In this document: piece by piece, positions 37,055-46,473 of the stretch
Position numbering within the stretch: the first letter of the stretch is position 1
Layout: every line of letters begins with the position of its first letter
Assembly: GCF_024343575.1 (NCBI RefSeq)
Contig: NZ_RJUA01000002.1
Location: 310,001 to 374,000 of the forward strand
Direction of reading: 5' to 3'
DNA length: 64,000 nt
From: Lacihabitans sp. LS3-19
GTDB lineage: Bacteria > Bacteroidota > Bacteroidia > Cytophagales > Spirosomataceae
The notes under the pieces: generated by a model
What the model saw: the letters and a program-made list of their open reading frames with translations, nothing else
The model's database searches: none
Told to the model about the DNA's origin: nothing
Translations under genes and position numbers: made by a program

Positions 37055-39733
37055 TTATAGGGCAATTTCTAATGCTTTTTTAATGGCTTCTAACAATCCT
37101 CCGGCATCGCTTCCACCAGCAGTAGCAAAATGCGGCTGACCACCACCACCACCTTTCATGGCTTTGGCTGCTTCTCTTACTATGTTGCCTGCATTTAAAG
37201 ATTTGCTTTGTACCAAAGTCTCATCTATTAAAATAGCCAGATTCGGCTTTCCGTTAATAACTGCACCAAGTATAATAATCGGAGATTCCATTTGTTTTTT
37301 GAGATCATAAGCCAATTGGCGAAGGTTGTCAACCGACCCAAGTTCAACTTTTTCGGCTAAGTAATTGACACCATCTTTCTGTTTTACTTTTGTCAAAAGC
37401 TCATTTTTGATAACTTGGATTTTTTCGTTTTCCAAACTTTCAATTTTGCGTTGCAACTGATTTTTTTCTTCTATCAAAGCTTCGATTGCTTTTGGTAAAT
37501 CTACCGCACTTTTTAATAAGCCTCTGATTTGGTCTAAAGTCTCGCCTTGCGAACGCATCATTTCTAAAGCTTTTTTGCCTGTTACAGCTTCAACTCTTCT
37601 AACACCTGCCGAAACTGAGCCTTCAGATGTAAACTTAAACAAGCCAATTTCGCCTGTTGCTGGTACGTGTGTACCTCCACAAAGTTCAAGGGAGAAATTA
37701 GGGTCAAAAGTAATAACACGAACAAAATCGCCATACTTTTCACCAAAAGTAGCTGTTGCCCCCATATTTACAGCATCATCTATAGGCACATTGCGTTTTT
37801 CGTCTAAGGCAATATTTTCTCTTATTTTCTCATTTACAATGTCTTCTATTTTTAATAATTCCTCGTCTGTAACTTTAGAGAAATGTGAAAAGTCAAATCG
37901 TGTAACTTCATCGTTTTGATAAGAACCTCTTTGAACCACGTGGCTGCCCAACACACTTCTCATGGCTGAAAGCATCAAGTGAGTAGCAGAATGGTTTTTT
38001 TCGATGTCTTTTCTACGAACACTATTAATTTTTGCAAATACATTAATTGGGGAGTTTGATTTTTCTAAAACATCCACCAATTTGGCATTTTTTGTAATAT
38101 GCACAAAAAGGTCGTTCTCTTTCTTTGTATCAATAACATCCAATGTATAATTATTACCTTCAATTTCGAAAGTTATAGTTCCAGTATCTCCCACTTGTCC
38201 ACCCATTTCGGCATAAAAAGGCGTTTGATCTAAAACTATATGAAGCTCATCGCCTGCTTTAGTTTTTACAGAGCGGTATTTCATCAACTGAGCTGGAGAT
38301 TCCTCAAAATCATACCCCAAAAACTCTACGCCATCTACATCTCCTAATTCTATCCAATCAGCAGCTTCTTTGGTAGCATCTTTGCGACTTCTGGCTTTTT
38401 GCTCGGCCAAGGCACTTTTGAAACCTTCTTCATCTATTGAGAAACCTTTTTCCCTTGCTATCAGTGCTGTAAGGTCAACAGGGAAACCGAAAGTGTCAGA
38501 AAGCTCGAAAACTGTATTTCCGTCTAAAACTTTTGTGGAAATGGATTTTTGGTCAGCAAAAATGATCTCTAATCTTTTTAGTCCCAACTCCAAAGTTCTT
38601 AAGAATGTCTTTTCCTCCTCCTCTACTACTTTGGTGACAAAATCTACTTGGGCTTGTAATTCTGGGAAAACATATTCAAACTGAGTAGCTAAAACGGGTA
38701 CCAATTTGCACATAAATGGCTCTCTGAAGTCCAAATAAGAATAACCATAACGAACAGCTCTTCTCAAAATCCTGCGAATTACATAACCTGCTTTTGCGTT
38801 TGAAGGCAATTGTCCATCAGCTATTGCAAAGCTAACTGCTCTTAAGTGGTCTGAGATTACTCTCATGGCCACATCTACATAGTTATCAGAGCGAAGAGTT
38901 CCATTTACGCCATATTTTTTACCAGACATTTCCTCAATCACGCTTATGGTATTTTGGAAAATATCTGTGTCGTAGTTGGATTGTTTGCCTTGAATAGCCA
39001 TGCAAAGACGTTCGAAGCCCATTCCGGTATCTACGTGTTTGGCTGGTAAGGTTAAGAGTGAACCATCGGCTTTACGCTCAAACTGCATAAATACATTGTT
39101 CCAAATCTCCACAACTTGGGGATGGTCGGCATTTACCAATTCTTTTCCACCTTTTAGGTCAATTTCGGCTTGATCTCTAAGGTCAATGTGTATTTCAGAA
39201 CAAGGTCCACAAGGGCCAATGTCGCCCATTTCCCAGAAATTGTCTTTTTTGTTGCCTAAAATAATTCGGCTATCATCACCTAGAATTTCTTTCCAAATAT
39301 CAAATGCTTCTTGATCAAAAGGCACACCATCTTTTTCGTCGCCTTCAAAAACAGATACATAAATTCTGTCTTTGGGTAATTTATAGATTTCAGTCAAAAG
39401 CTCCCAAGACCAAGCTAAGGCTTCTTTTTTGAAATAATCGCCAAAAGACCAGTTGCCCAACATCTCAAACATGGTGTGGTGATAAGTATCGAAACCTACC
39501 TCTTCCAAGTCATTGTGTTTTCCGCTAACTCGCAAGCATTTTTGTGTGTCCGCTATTCTAGATTTAGGAGGAGTGCCATTGCCCAAGAAAAAATCTTTAA
39601 ACTGTGCCATGCCTGAGTTGTTGAACATCAAGGTTGGGTCGTTTTTAGCCACCAATGGGGCAGAAGGCACTATCAAATGGCCTTTTGAAACAAAAAAATC
39701 TAAGAATGCTTTCCTGATCTGGTGCGAGGTCAT
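37055..39733 (-). CDS. alaS: Alanyl-tRNA synthetase
   Basis: Class II synthetase that charges tRNA-Ala. The 892 residues show the N-terminal catalytic core (FLDFFVSKGHLIVPSAPLV, MFNNSGMAQFKDFFLG), the editing domain with zinc ligands HSATH and CGGTH, and the C-terminal DHHA1 domain with the Gly-rich KGGGGGQPHFATAGG. Length is normal. It stands as a single gene on the minus strand. Confidence 0.98.
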   Translation of the reverse strand: MTSHQIRKAFLDFFVSKGHLIVPSAPLVAKNDPTLMFNNSGMAQFKDFFLGNGTPPKSRIADTQKCLRVSGKHNDLEEVGFDTYHHTMFEMLGNWSFGDYFKKEALAWSWELLTEIYKLPKDRIYVSVFEGDEKDGVPFDQEAFDIWKEILGDDSRIILGNKKDNFWEMGDIGPCGPCSEIHIDLRDQAEIDLKGGKELVNADHPQVVEIWNNVFMQFERKADGSLLTLPAKHVDTGMGFERLCMAIQGKQSNYDTDIFQNTISVIEEMSGKKYGVNGTLRSDNYVDVAMRVISDHLRAVSFAIADGQLPSNAKAGYVIRRILRRAVRYGYSYLDFREPFMCKLVPVLATQFEYVFPELQAQVDFVTKVVEEEEKTFLRTLELGLKRLEIIFADQKSISTKVLDGNTVFELSDTFGFPVDLTALIAREKGFSIDEEGFKSALAEQKARSRKDATKEAADWIELGDVDGVEFLGYDFEESPAQLMKYRSVKTKAGDELHIVLDQTPFYAEMGGQVGDTGTITFEIEGNNYTLDVIDTKKENDLFVHITKNAKLVDVLEKSNSPINVFAKINSVRRKDIEKNHSATHLMLSAMRSVLGSHVVQRGSYQNDEVTRFDFSHFSKVTDEELLKIEDIVNEKIRENIALDEKRNVPIDDAVNMGATATFGEKYGDFVRVITFDPNFSLELCGGTHVPATGEIGLFKFTSEGSVSAGVRRVEAVTGKKALEMMRSQGETLDQIRGLLKSAVDLPKAIEALIEEKNQLQRKIESLENEKIQVIKNELLTKVKQKDGVNYLAEKVELGSVDNLRQLAYDLKKQMESPIIILGAVINGKPNLAILIDETLVQSKSLNAGNIVREAAKAMKGGGGGQPHFATAGGSDAGGLLEAIKKALEIAL

Positions 39734-39767
39734 AAAAATCTTTATAAATATTATACAAAAAGAGGTG

Positions 39768-39775
39768 CAAAATTA
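39768..39775 (-). promoter_or_regulatory. alaS promoter, -7 box
   Basis: Read on the minus strand the bases are TAATTTTG, a match to TAnnTTTG, 34 bases before the alaS ATG. No strong TTTG at -33. Confidence 0.45.
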
Positions 39776-39864
39776 GGCTTTTTTAGTGATTTTAAGAATA
39801 AATCTTGTAATATTCTTTTAAAACTAATATTTTAGTTTTAAGTTTATTTTCTAAAACAATTATT

Positions 39865-41277
39865 ATGAAAACACTACTTGTCAGCATTGGACTTTTCCTT
39901 TCGATTTTAACTGGATATTCTCAGAAAATTATCTTTTTAGAAAATCAAAGTCAGTATGAACTTTTTAAAGCAAAAGAATCAAAAGTAAAAGAGACAGAGG
40001 AAATGAAAAAGGGAATCTGGAGAAATAATTCCAGATTATTAAAATTGATCCAGATGGGTTTCTTAAAAGAAAAAGGAATTTCTGGATATGAAGATGAGGT
40101 TTCCTTGTTTTATAGAGCTAATGTTACTGCAGAAAATAAAATTGATAGTATTTATTATTTTTTAGGAAAGCATAATATTTCTAAAGTAGGTGAAAAAACT
40201 ACATTTGATTTTGAATATCAACCAGTAAGGAAAGAGACTGATATAATAGTATTTAATAGAATTATAGAAAATGCACTTTTAAAAAATAAATTGTTTTTTG
40301 AGCCCTATCAAAAACATGAGTTTTCAGGAGGAGTTAGAATTAATCAATATAAAAGCAAAAATCAAGGTCTCCAGAAAAGTGCAGTTGATTTTTTAGCCTC
40401 ACAAAGTGATTCTTTAAAGGTTTTGAAATTGGTGGGTTTTGGGCTAAAAGAATTGCCCGAAGGATTGAACAGATTTAAAAATATTACTGAATTGGATCTG
40501 AGTAAAAATGAGTTTGAGAGTTTTAAATTTAATCCTAAAGATTTCCCTAAACTTAAGAGAATTGTTCTTTCAGAAAACCTTTTATCAGAAAAGTCAATAA
40601 AAATAAAGAGAAATAGGCAAATAGAATTGTTGAATTTAAGCGATAATGATTTGTTCATTTTTCCGAAAAAAATTCAAAGAAATAGAAATTTAAAAGATTT
40701 ACATCTTGCTAATAATTTTTTGTCTGATTCTAAAAACATGAATTTTAAGAAATTCAAAAACTTAGAGCTACTTAATTTTTATAACAACCAAATAGATGAA
40801 TTGCCTGAATCAATTTCAAAACTTCAGAATCTTCAAATTTTAGATTTATATCATAATGACCTTCGTTTTTTACCCAACAGTTTCATTGAGTTGAAAAAAC
40901 TTCAGACTTTGGCTATTTCGAATAATAGACTTTGGCAATTACCCGCAGGATTTGAGAAATTAGATAGCTTAAAAGTGCTTTTCGCACATCATAATAAATT
41001 TACCTCTTTAGCTGCTTTGCCTTCAAATTTGGAGCATCTTGACCTTGGATTTAATTTGTTAGAAGATATTCCGCAGTGTTTTTCTAATTTGCAGAAGGTG
41101 GATGAATTAGATATTTCAAACAATAAAATTAAAAGTGGAGCAGAAATTTTACAGGGAATGAAATCTCTAGAAAAAGTATATCTGGCACTAAACAATTTCG
41201 ACGAAGACCCTAAAAAGTTTGCAGAACTCCAACAAATAATTGTAGATTTGGAGAAAAAATCTGTTGTCGTTAAATGA
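39865..41277 (+). CDS. Secreted leucine-rich-repeat protein
   Basis: A 470-residue protein with a signal peptide (MKTLLVSIGLFLSILTGYSQ). Residues about 30-180 are unrecognised. From about 185 to 460 there are around ten LRR units of the type LELLNFYNNQIDELPESISKLQ. LRR proteins give protein-protein contacts; no partner is suggested. Its stop overlaps the ATG of a MerR-like regulator by the ATGA arrangement, so the two are coupled, an odd pairing for a secreted protein. Confidence 0.8.
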   Translation: MKTLLVSIGLFLSILTGYSQKIIFLENQSQYELFKAKESKVKETEEMKKGIWRNNSRLLKLIQMGFLKEKGISGYEDEVSLFYRANVTAENKIDSIYYFLGKHNISKVGEKTTFDFEYQPVRKETDIIVFNRIIENALLKNKLFFEPYQKHEFSGGVRINQYKSKNQGLQKSAVDFLASQSDSLKVLKLVGFGLKELPEGLNRFKNITELDLSKNEFESFKFNPKDFPKLKRIVLSENLLSEKSIKIKRNRQIELLNLSDNDLFIFPKKIQRNRNLKDLHLANNFLSDSKNMNFKKFKNLELLNFYNNQIDELPESISKLQNLQILDLYHNDLRFLPNSFIELKKLQTLAISNNRLWQLPAGFEKLDSLKVLFAHHNKFTSLAALPSNLEHLDLGFNLLEDIPQCFSNLQKVDELDISNNKIKSGAEILQGMKSLEKVYLALNNFDEDPKKFAELQQIIVDLEKKSVVVK

Positions 41278-41582
41278 AATTATTTTTCAGTACTGAGGAA
41301 GTTGCCCAACAATTAGAGATTCCGATTACGAGCGTGGATTTTTATGTGCGTAAGTTTAGGTTGAATATTCAGAAAGTTGGTAAAAACAGAAAATATAGCC
41401 ACGCAGATATTGAAAAACTCCAGAAAATCGTGGATTTGATACAGAAAGAAGGTTTTACGATTGAGGGTGCGAAGGAGAAATTGAAAGCAAAGGAAGTGGT
41501 CGAAAACAAAAATAGTGAGGTAATAGAGCGATTAAAAGAGATTAGAAAAACCCTAGAATTTATTAAAGAAGGAATAGAATAA
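41274..41582 (+). CDS. MerR-like HTH regulator
   Basis: A 102-residue protein with an N-terminal winged helix of the MerR type (STEEVAQQLEIPITSVDFYVRKF; YSHADIEKLQKIVDLIQKEGF, read in two parts) and a C-terminal coiled coil (residues 75-102), but no ligand-binding domain or metal Cys. It is placed directly before dprA with a 7-base gap. In Bacteroidota such short MerR proteins next to dprA are common, from memory; a target is not known. Confidence 0.82.
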   Translation: MKLFFSTEEVAQQLEIPITSVDFYVRKFRLNIQKVGKNRKYSHADIEKLQKIVDLIQKEGFTIEGAKEKLKAKEVVENKNSEVIERLKEIRKTLEFIKEGIE

Positions 41583-41589
41583 GAAATCT

Positions 41590-42696
41590 ATGCATGACGA
41601 TTTGGTGTATGAAATCGCCCTAAACAAAATAGACGGAGTTGGTGGGGTATTGTTTAAGCAATTGCTGAATTCTTTTGGCTCTGCAAAAGAGGTTTTCGAA
41701 ACACCGAATGCCAAACTTTTGAAAATTCCTAATTTGGGCAAAATCACCATAGACAAAATAAAAGCGAATGAAGAAGGTTTTCTTGAAGCTGAAACTATTG
41801 TAAAAGAAAGCTTAAAAAACAATATCAGGATTGTGAGTTTCAAACATCCTGATTACCCCAAAAAACTTAAAAATATCTTTGAAGCTCCTCCTTTGCTATA
41901 TTTTAAAGGTAAAGGAAAATTAGATTATCCTAAATCTGTGGCAATAGTCGGCACAAGGGAAGCGTCAGAATACGGTAAAAAATCTACAGAGGAAATAGTG
42001 ACTCAGTTGAAAGAGTATAATGTGCAGATAATAAGTGGTTTGGCATATGGTATTGACATTGCGGCACACAAAGCTGCCTTGAAAAATGGCCTTTCTACAG
42101 TGGGTGTTTTGGCCAATAGCTTAGAAACGGTTTACCCTAGTTTACATAAAAAAACTGCTAAAGAAATTGAAGAAACAGGTTTGCTAATATCTGAGCAGGC
42201 CTTCGGAACGCAAACCAAACCTTCGTTTTTTGTCGCTAGAAATAGGATAATAGCTGCACTTAGTGATGCCACTATTGTGGTGGAATCCGCGAGAAAAGGT
42301 GGCTCTATGGTAACTGCCGAGTATGCCAACAATTATAATAAAGAGGTTTTTGCGATTCCAGGCGGAATTTTTCAGAAATATTCAGAAGGTCCAAATTATT
42401 TGATTTCGAACAATAAAGCTCAGATTTTTACAAGTGTCCCTGATTTTGTGGAATGGATGAAGTGGGATGCTGAAAATGAAACCAAAGTAGTTGAAAAAAC
42501 ACCTTTGGATTTATCGAAATATACTCAAGATGAAAGTAAGGTATTGAGCCTGTTAATGCAAAATGGCGAAATGCTAATTGATGATCTTAGCTGGCATTCG
42601 CAGATTCATCCAAACAAATTGGCGAGTATTCTTCTCAATCTTGAATTTGCGGATATGGTGAAACAAAGTCCAGGAAAGAAATTTAAGTTGAGGTAA
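41590..42696 (+). CDS. dprA: DNA-processing protein DprA
   Basis: Loads RecA on incoming single-stranded DNA during natural transformation. The 368 residues have an N-terminal HhH/SAM-like region (IDGVGGVLFKQLLNSFGSA), the Rossmann core (VAIVGTREASEYGKK, SGLAYGIDIAAHKAAL, FFVARNRIIAALSD) and a C-terminal winged helix (QNGEMLIDDLSWHSQIHPNKLASILLNLEF, read in two parts). No other competence gene is in the window. Confidence 0.95.
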   Translation: MHDDLVYEIALNKIDGVGGVLFKQLLNSFGSAKEVFETPNAKLLKIPNLGKITIDKIKANEEGFLEAETIVKESLKNNIRIVSFKHPDYPKKLKNIFEAPPLLYFKGKGKLDYPKSVAIVGTREASEYGKKSTEEIVTQLKEYNVQIISGLAYGIDIAAHKAALKNGLSTVGVLANSLETVYPSLHKKTAKEIEETGLLISEQAFGTQTKPSFFVARNRIIAALSDATIVVESARKGGSMVTAEYANNYNKEVFAIPGGIFQKYSEGPNYLISNNKAQIFTSVPDFVEWMKWDAENETKVVEKTPLDLSKYTQDESKVLSLLMQNGEMLIDDLSWHSQIHPNKLASILLNLEFADMVKQSPGKKFKLR

Positions 42697-42697
42697 T

Positions 42698-43267
42698 TTA
42701 TCTTTTTCTGCTCACCATTATTTTTAAAACCCAGGCAAATAAGCCTGTCAATAACAGCAAGAGATTGTAGAGCATAAATCCCCATTTCATCAAACTAAAA
42801 GACGAGGCTAACTTTACAGCGAAGTCAATTTTTTCTGGATAGTTTATCGTAATAAAAGCCAAGCTTAAGTTTTCAAAAATATCTGCAATTCCGATTAGAA
42901 AAGGGAAGGCATTGAACCATTGGAAATAGTGATTTTTTGAGAATGAATTTCTAAAAAACAAGCTCAAAAGCATACTGAACGATATGCTATATACTATGGC
43001 ATACAATAGGTCTATCAATAAACAATACACCAAAAGTGCATTTCTGCCTTTTAGCCCTATGGCTTCTAAAATCCCGTAAGTCTGAGTAGAATTGTAACCA
43101 AACCTCAATTCAAAAAGCGTTTGGGTTTTTAAAGGATCTATCAATGAAGACGAATACGGAATTATAAAAACCGCAAAAATGACTTGAGCTATAAACGCCA
43201 AAAGTATCATTTTTAGGCTTGCAGCATCACGCAAATAGTCTGAAAATCTTTTCAGATTTTGTATCAT
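42698..43267 (-). CDS. Integral membrane protein of unknown function
   Basis: A 189-residue protein with four or five hydrophobic segments (MILLAFIAQVIFAVFIIPYS near 19-38, VYCLLIDLLYAIVYSISFSM near 80, AFPFLIGIADIF near 122, WGFMLYNLLLLLTGLFAWVL near 160). I do not recognise a family. It converges on dprA with one base between the two stops, with no visible terminator. Confidence 0.7.
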   Translation of the reverse strand: MIQNLKRFSDYLRDAASLKMILLAFIAQVIFAVFIIPYSSSLIDPLKTQTLFELRFGYNSTQTYGILEAIGLKGRNALLVYCLLIDLLYAIVYSISFSMLLSLFFRNSFSKNHYFQWFNAFPFLIGIADIFENLSLAFITINYPEKIDFAVKLASSFSLMKWGFMLYNLLLLLTGLFAWVLKIMVSRKR

Positions 43268-43339
43268 TTAATCATTAGGGTTTGTAAAAGCAATTTAGCT
43301 AATTTTGAAAGAAAATCGATTGCTAAATCCCTAAAAAAA

Positions 43340-44065
43340 TTAAAAATTTAAACCCAAAGAAAAACCAAAGTTGGGTTGAACGCCTTCTTTTATTACGAAA
43401 GTCTCAATTGCGTTTGAATTTACATAATAATTATAGCCATTAGCTGGGCCATCATTTACCTCATTACTGATTTTTTTACTTATAAATCTTATTCCTCCAC
43501 CTATGTAGGTATCAATATAAAGGTTTTGAAATAGTGTAAATTGCATTCCGATATTCATATTTGGCATAATTCCCAAATATGAAACTTTTCCGGTGTTTTT
43601 TGAAAGTTTATAAGTGGAATTTAATTTTGTGGTGTCAGGAATATATATATAACTGCTGTTGTCATAGTTATTTATGTTATATTCTAACTTTAACCCAGCC
43701 GATAGGTACACACCGAACTTTGCCTTTTCATTTATAAAAGTATATTTATCACCTGAGAAAAAACCAGGTACATAAAATCTTCTATCCACCGAAGCAGTGG
43801 CTCCCTGCCATTTATTGGTTTGTGTATATGGCGTGGAATTGCCAAAATTATCGTAATTATAAACCTCATTATCCTTATTTACATACCGTAAGCCAATGCC
43901 GAAAACCGTGCTTCTGGTTTGAGATTTATTAAATATTTCTTGATTAAAATTCATTGAACCAGTAATCAAGCTAAATGGTTGGAATTTAAAAATTTTAAGA
44001 TTTTTCTCTTGAGCATTTGCAATTGAAACTGCAAAAAACACTAAGCTAAATAAATACTTTTTCAT
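43340..44065 (-). CDS. Outer-membrane beta-barrel protein
   Basis: The ATG at 44065 is chosen because it opens a signal peptide (MKKYLFSLVFFAVSIANAQ). The 241 residues have alternating amphipathic strands (FGIGLRYVNKDNEVYNYD, GVYLSAGLKLEYNINNYD) and end in FGFSLGLNF, a C-terminal aromatic signature for barrel insertion. The size and strand pattern suggest an 8- to 12-strand barrel. No ligand can be inferred. Confidence 0.75.
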   Translation of the reverse strand: MKKYLFSLVFFAVSIANAQEKNLKIFKFQPFSLITGSMNFNQEIFNKSQTRSTVFGIGLRYVNKDNEVYNYDNFGNSTPYTQTNKWQGATASVDRRFYVPGFFSGDKYTFINEKAKFGVYLSAGLKLEYNINNYDNSSYIYIPDTTKLNSTYKLSKNTGKVSYLGIMPNMNIGMQFTLFQNLYIDTYIGGGIRFISKKISNEVNDGPANGYNYYVNSNAIETFVIKEGVQPNFGFSLGLNF

Positions 44066-44104
44066 GTTTTTGTGTTTTGATTTTCGAAGGTAAACAGTAA
44101 ACGA

Positions 44105-44112
44105 CAAATTTA
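44105..44112 (-). promoter_or_regulatory. Promoter of the beta-barrel gene, -7 box
   Basis: Minus-strand TAAATTTG matches TAnnTTTG, 39 bases before the chosen ATG at 44065, which also supports that start. Confidence 0.45.
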
Positions 44113-44205
44113 CTATGATGTTTCTCATTCTTAATGGATTCTTTTACAATCATAATGGTTGGTATAATATTACAGCTAAAATTTTTAGCCTTTTTACGCT
44201 AATTT

Positions 44206-44234
44206 TTTGTTTATGCCTTATTGAAGTATCTTTG
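44206..44234 (+). promoter_or_regulatory. uvrB promoter (-33 and -7)
   Basis: TTTG (44206-44209), 17 bases, TATCTTTG (44227-44234), then 17 bases to the ATG. It is the cleanest two-element Bacteroidota promoter in the window. Confidence 0.7.
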
Positions 44235-44251
44235 ATTAAATAATTGATAAA

Positions 44252-46276
44252 ATGAGTTTTTCTTTAATTTCTGATTTCAAACCTACAGGTGATCAACCTC
44301 AGGCTATAGAACAATTGGTGAAGTCTATAGAATCAGGCGAGCGAGCCAATGTGCTTTTGGGTGTAACTGGTAGTGGAAAGACTTTCACTATTGCCAATGT
44401 AATCCAGCAAATAGACCGGCCAGTTCTGATTTTGAGTCATAATAAGACCTTGGCGGCCCAGCTCTATGGAGAGTTTAAGCAGTTTTTTCCTGAAAACGCG
44501 GTTGAATATTTTATTTCTTACTACGATTATTATCAGCCGGAGGCTTTTATAGCTTCCACAAATACTTATATTGAGAAAGATTTGATGATCAATCAGGAGA
44601 TTGACAAATTGCGTCTTTCAACGGTTTCGTCTTTGATGTCTGGTAGAAGAGATATTGTAGTAATTGCTTCTGTATCATGTATTTATGGTGCAGGTAATCC
44701 GAATGAATTTAAGCAAAGTATTGTAAAAGTAGAGGTAGGCGAAATTGTCAGCCGAAATAAGTTTTTATATAAACTTGTAGAAATTTTATATTCCAGAACC
44801 GAAATTGAGTTTTCGAGAGGGACATTTAGGGTAAAAGGCGACACGGTTGATATTTTTCCGGGCTATGCAGATTTTGCCTACCGAGTAATATTTTTTGGAG
44901 ATGATATTGAGGAAATCCAGATGATTGAGCCCATTTCGGGCAAAAAAATAAAGAATGAAAAGAATATCGTAATTTTTCCTGCTAACCTCTTTGTGACTGG
45001 AAAAGACGTGATGCAAGAATCCATCAAGTTAATTCAAGACGATATGGTGGCTCAAATCAAGTATTTTGAAAGCGATGGTAGAGTAATGGAAGCCCAGCGA
45101 ATTCAGGAAAGAACGGAGTTTGACCTTGAAATGATGAGGGAATTGGGTTATTGCAGTGGTATTGAGAACTATTCGAGATATTTTGACAAACGTAAAGCTG
45201 GAGAAAGACCCTTTTGTCTTTTGGATTATTTTCAAGATGATTTCCTTTTGGTAGTTGACGAAAGCCATGTAAGTATGCCGCAAATTAGGGCCATGTATGG
45301 TGGAGATAGGTCTCGTAAAACTTCTTTGGTTGAATATGGTTTTCGATTGCCTTCTGCATTAGATAATCGTCCGTTAACTTTTCAAGAGTTCGAGAATTTA
45401 ACTCCACAAACGGTTTTTGTAAGTGCAACCCCATCTGATTATGAGCTTAATTTGGCTGGTGGAGTGGTAGTTGAGCAGATTATTCGTCCAACCGGGCTTT
45501 TGGATCCTGAGATTGACGTAAGACCGAGTTTGAATCAGATTGACGACCTTTTGGATGAAATAAATGGTAGAATCAAGAAAGATGAGCGAGTCTTGGTGAC
45601 TACTTTGACCAAAAGAATGGCCGAAGAACTTAGCAAATATTTGGAGAGAGTTGGCATAAAAGGTAGATACATTCACTCCGAAATAAAAACCATGGAAAGG
45701 GTTGAAATTTTGCGAGAATTGCGTTTGGGCGTAATCGATGTTTTGGTGGGCGTGAATTTGTTGAGAGAAGGTCTCGATTTGCCTGAAGTATCTCTTGTGG
45801 CAATAATGGATGCTGACAAAGAAGGTTTTTTGAGAGATATTCGGTCCCTAATACAGACGATTGGTCGTGCGGCTCGTAACTCAAACGGTAAAGTGATAAT
45901 GTATGCCGACCGAATGACAGGGTCTATGCAAAGGGCTATAGATGAGACCAATAGGCGGAGGATTATCCAAATGGAATACAATACAGAACATGGAATAACA
46001 CCTACAACAATTCTTAAAAGCAAGGAAGCTATAATGGAACAAACGTCTATAGCTGACTTCAAACCAAGTACAAAAGGCTATTATGTAGAGCCTGATAGAA
46101 TTAACATTGCTGCTGACCCTGTGATGGCCTATATGGGCAAACCTCAACTGGAAACAATGCTGAATGAGGCTAAAAAGAAAATGGAAAAAGCCGCCTCAGA
46201 ATTGGATTTCCTTCAGGCAGCCCGATTCAGAGATGAAATGAACCAGCTGAAAGAGAGAATAGGGGAGTTGGTGTAG
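44252..46276 (+). CDS. uvrB: Excinuclease ABC subunit B
   Basis: Damage-verifying helicase of nucleotide-excision repair. The 674 residues have Walker A GVTGSGKTFTIANVI (about 38), the beta-hairpin YDYYQPEAFIASTNTYIEKD, the DEAD-like VVDESH, the helicase C domain (GVNLLREGLDLPEVSLVAI) and a C-terminal UVR motif (DFLQAARFRDEMNQLKERI). Length is typical. It stands as a single gene with its own promoter and terminator. Confidence 0.98.
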   Translation: MSFSLISDFKPTGDQPQAIEQLVKSIESGERANVLLGVTGSGKTFTIANVIQQIDRPVLILSHNKTLAAQLYGEFKQFFPENAVEYFISYYDYYQPEAFIASTNTYIEKDLMINQEIDKLRLSTVSSLMSGRRDIVVIASVSCIYGAGNPNEFKQSIVKVEVGEIVSRNKFLYKLVEILYSRTEIEFSRGTFRVKGDTVDIFPGYADFAYRVIFFGDDIEEIQMIEPISGKKIKNEKNIVIFPANLFVTGKDVMQESIKLIQDDMVAQIKYFESDGRVMEAQRIQERTEFDLEMMRELGYCSGIENYSRYFDKRKAGERPFCLLDYFQDDFLLVVDESHVSMPQIRAMYGGDRSRKTSLVEYGFRLPSALDNRPLTFQEFENLTPQTVFVSATPSDYELNLAGGVVVEQIIRPTGLLDPEIDVRPSLNQIDDLLDEINGRIKKDERVLVTTLTKRMAEELSKYLERVGIKGRYIHSEIKTMERVEILRELRLGVIDVLVGVNLLREGLDLPEVSLVAIMDADKEGFLRDIRSLIQTIGRAARNSNGKVIMYADRMTGSMQRAIDETNRRRIIQMEYNTEHGITPTTILKSKEAIMEQTSIADFKPSTKGYYVEPDRINIAADPVMAYMGKPQLETMLNEAKKKMEKAASELDFLQAARFRDEMNQLKERIGELV

Positions 46277-46324
46277 ATTCTTGTTAAAAATATTTTGTAT
46301 GGAACAATAATTGTTTCACTTTTA

Positions 46325-46361
46325 AAATCCTTCAGATTTAACTTTCTGAGGGATTTTTTTT
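46325..46361 (+). terminator. uvrB terminator
   Basis: AAATCCTTCAGA / TCTGAGGGATTT stem (12 bp, one G-U) with an 8-base loop and a long T-run. It isolates the stress island that begins at 46400. Confidence 0.9.
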
Positions 46362-46399
46362 ATTTAATACCTACTGGAAAATCTCTAAATGTAGGAATT

Positions 46400-46456
46400 A
46401 TGCAATAATTTTCAACAATCGTGTAACACCTTTAGCTGTAAAAAACCTCAATTTTG
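46400..46456 (+). promoter_or_regulatory. Island promoter, site 1 (before the D-LDH-like gene)
   Basis: ATGCAA (46400-46405), 15 bases, GTGTAA (46421-46426), 26 bases, then CAATTTTG with TTTG at 46453-46456; 17 bases to the ATG. The half-sites are 21 bases apart, two helical turns. The second half-site occupies the place of a normal -33 element. The same layout recurs at four other starts. Confidence 0.7.
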
Positions 46457-46473
46457 TTGAAAAACAAATTTCA

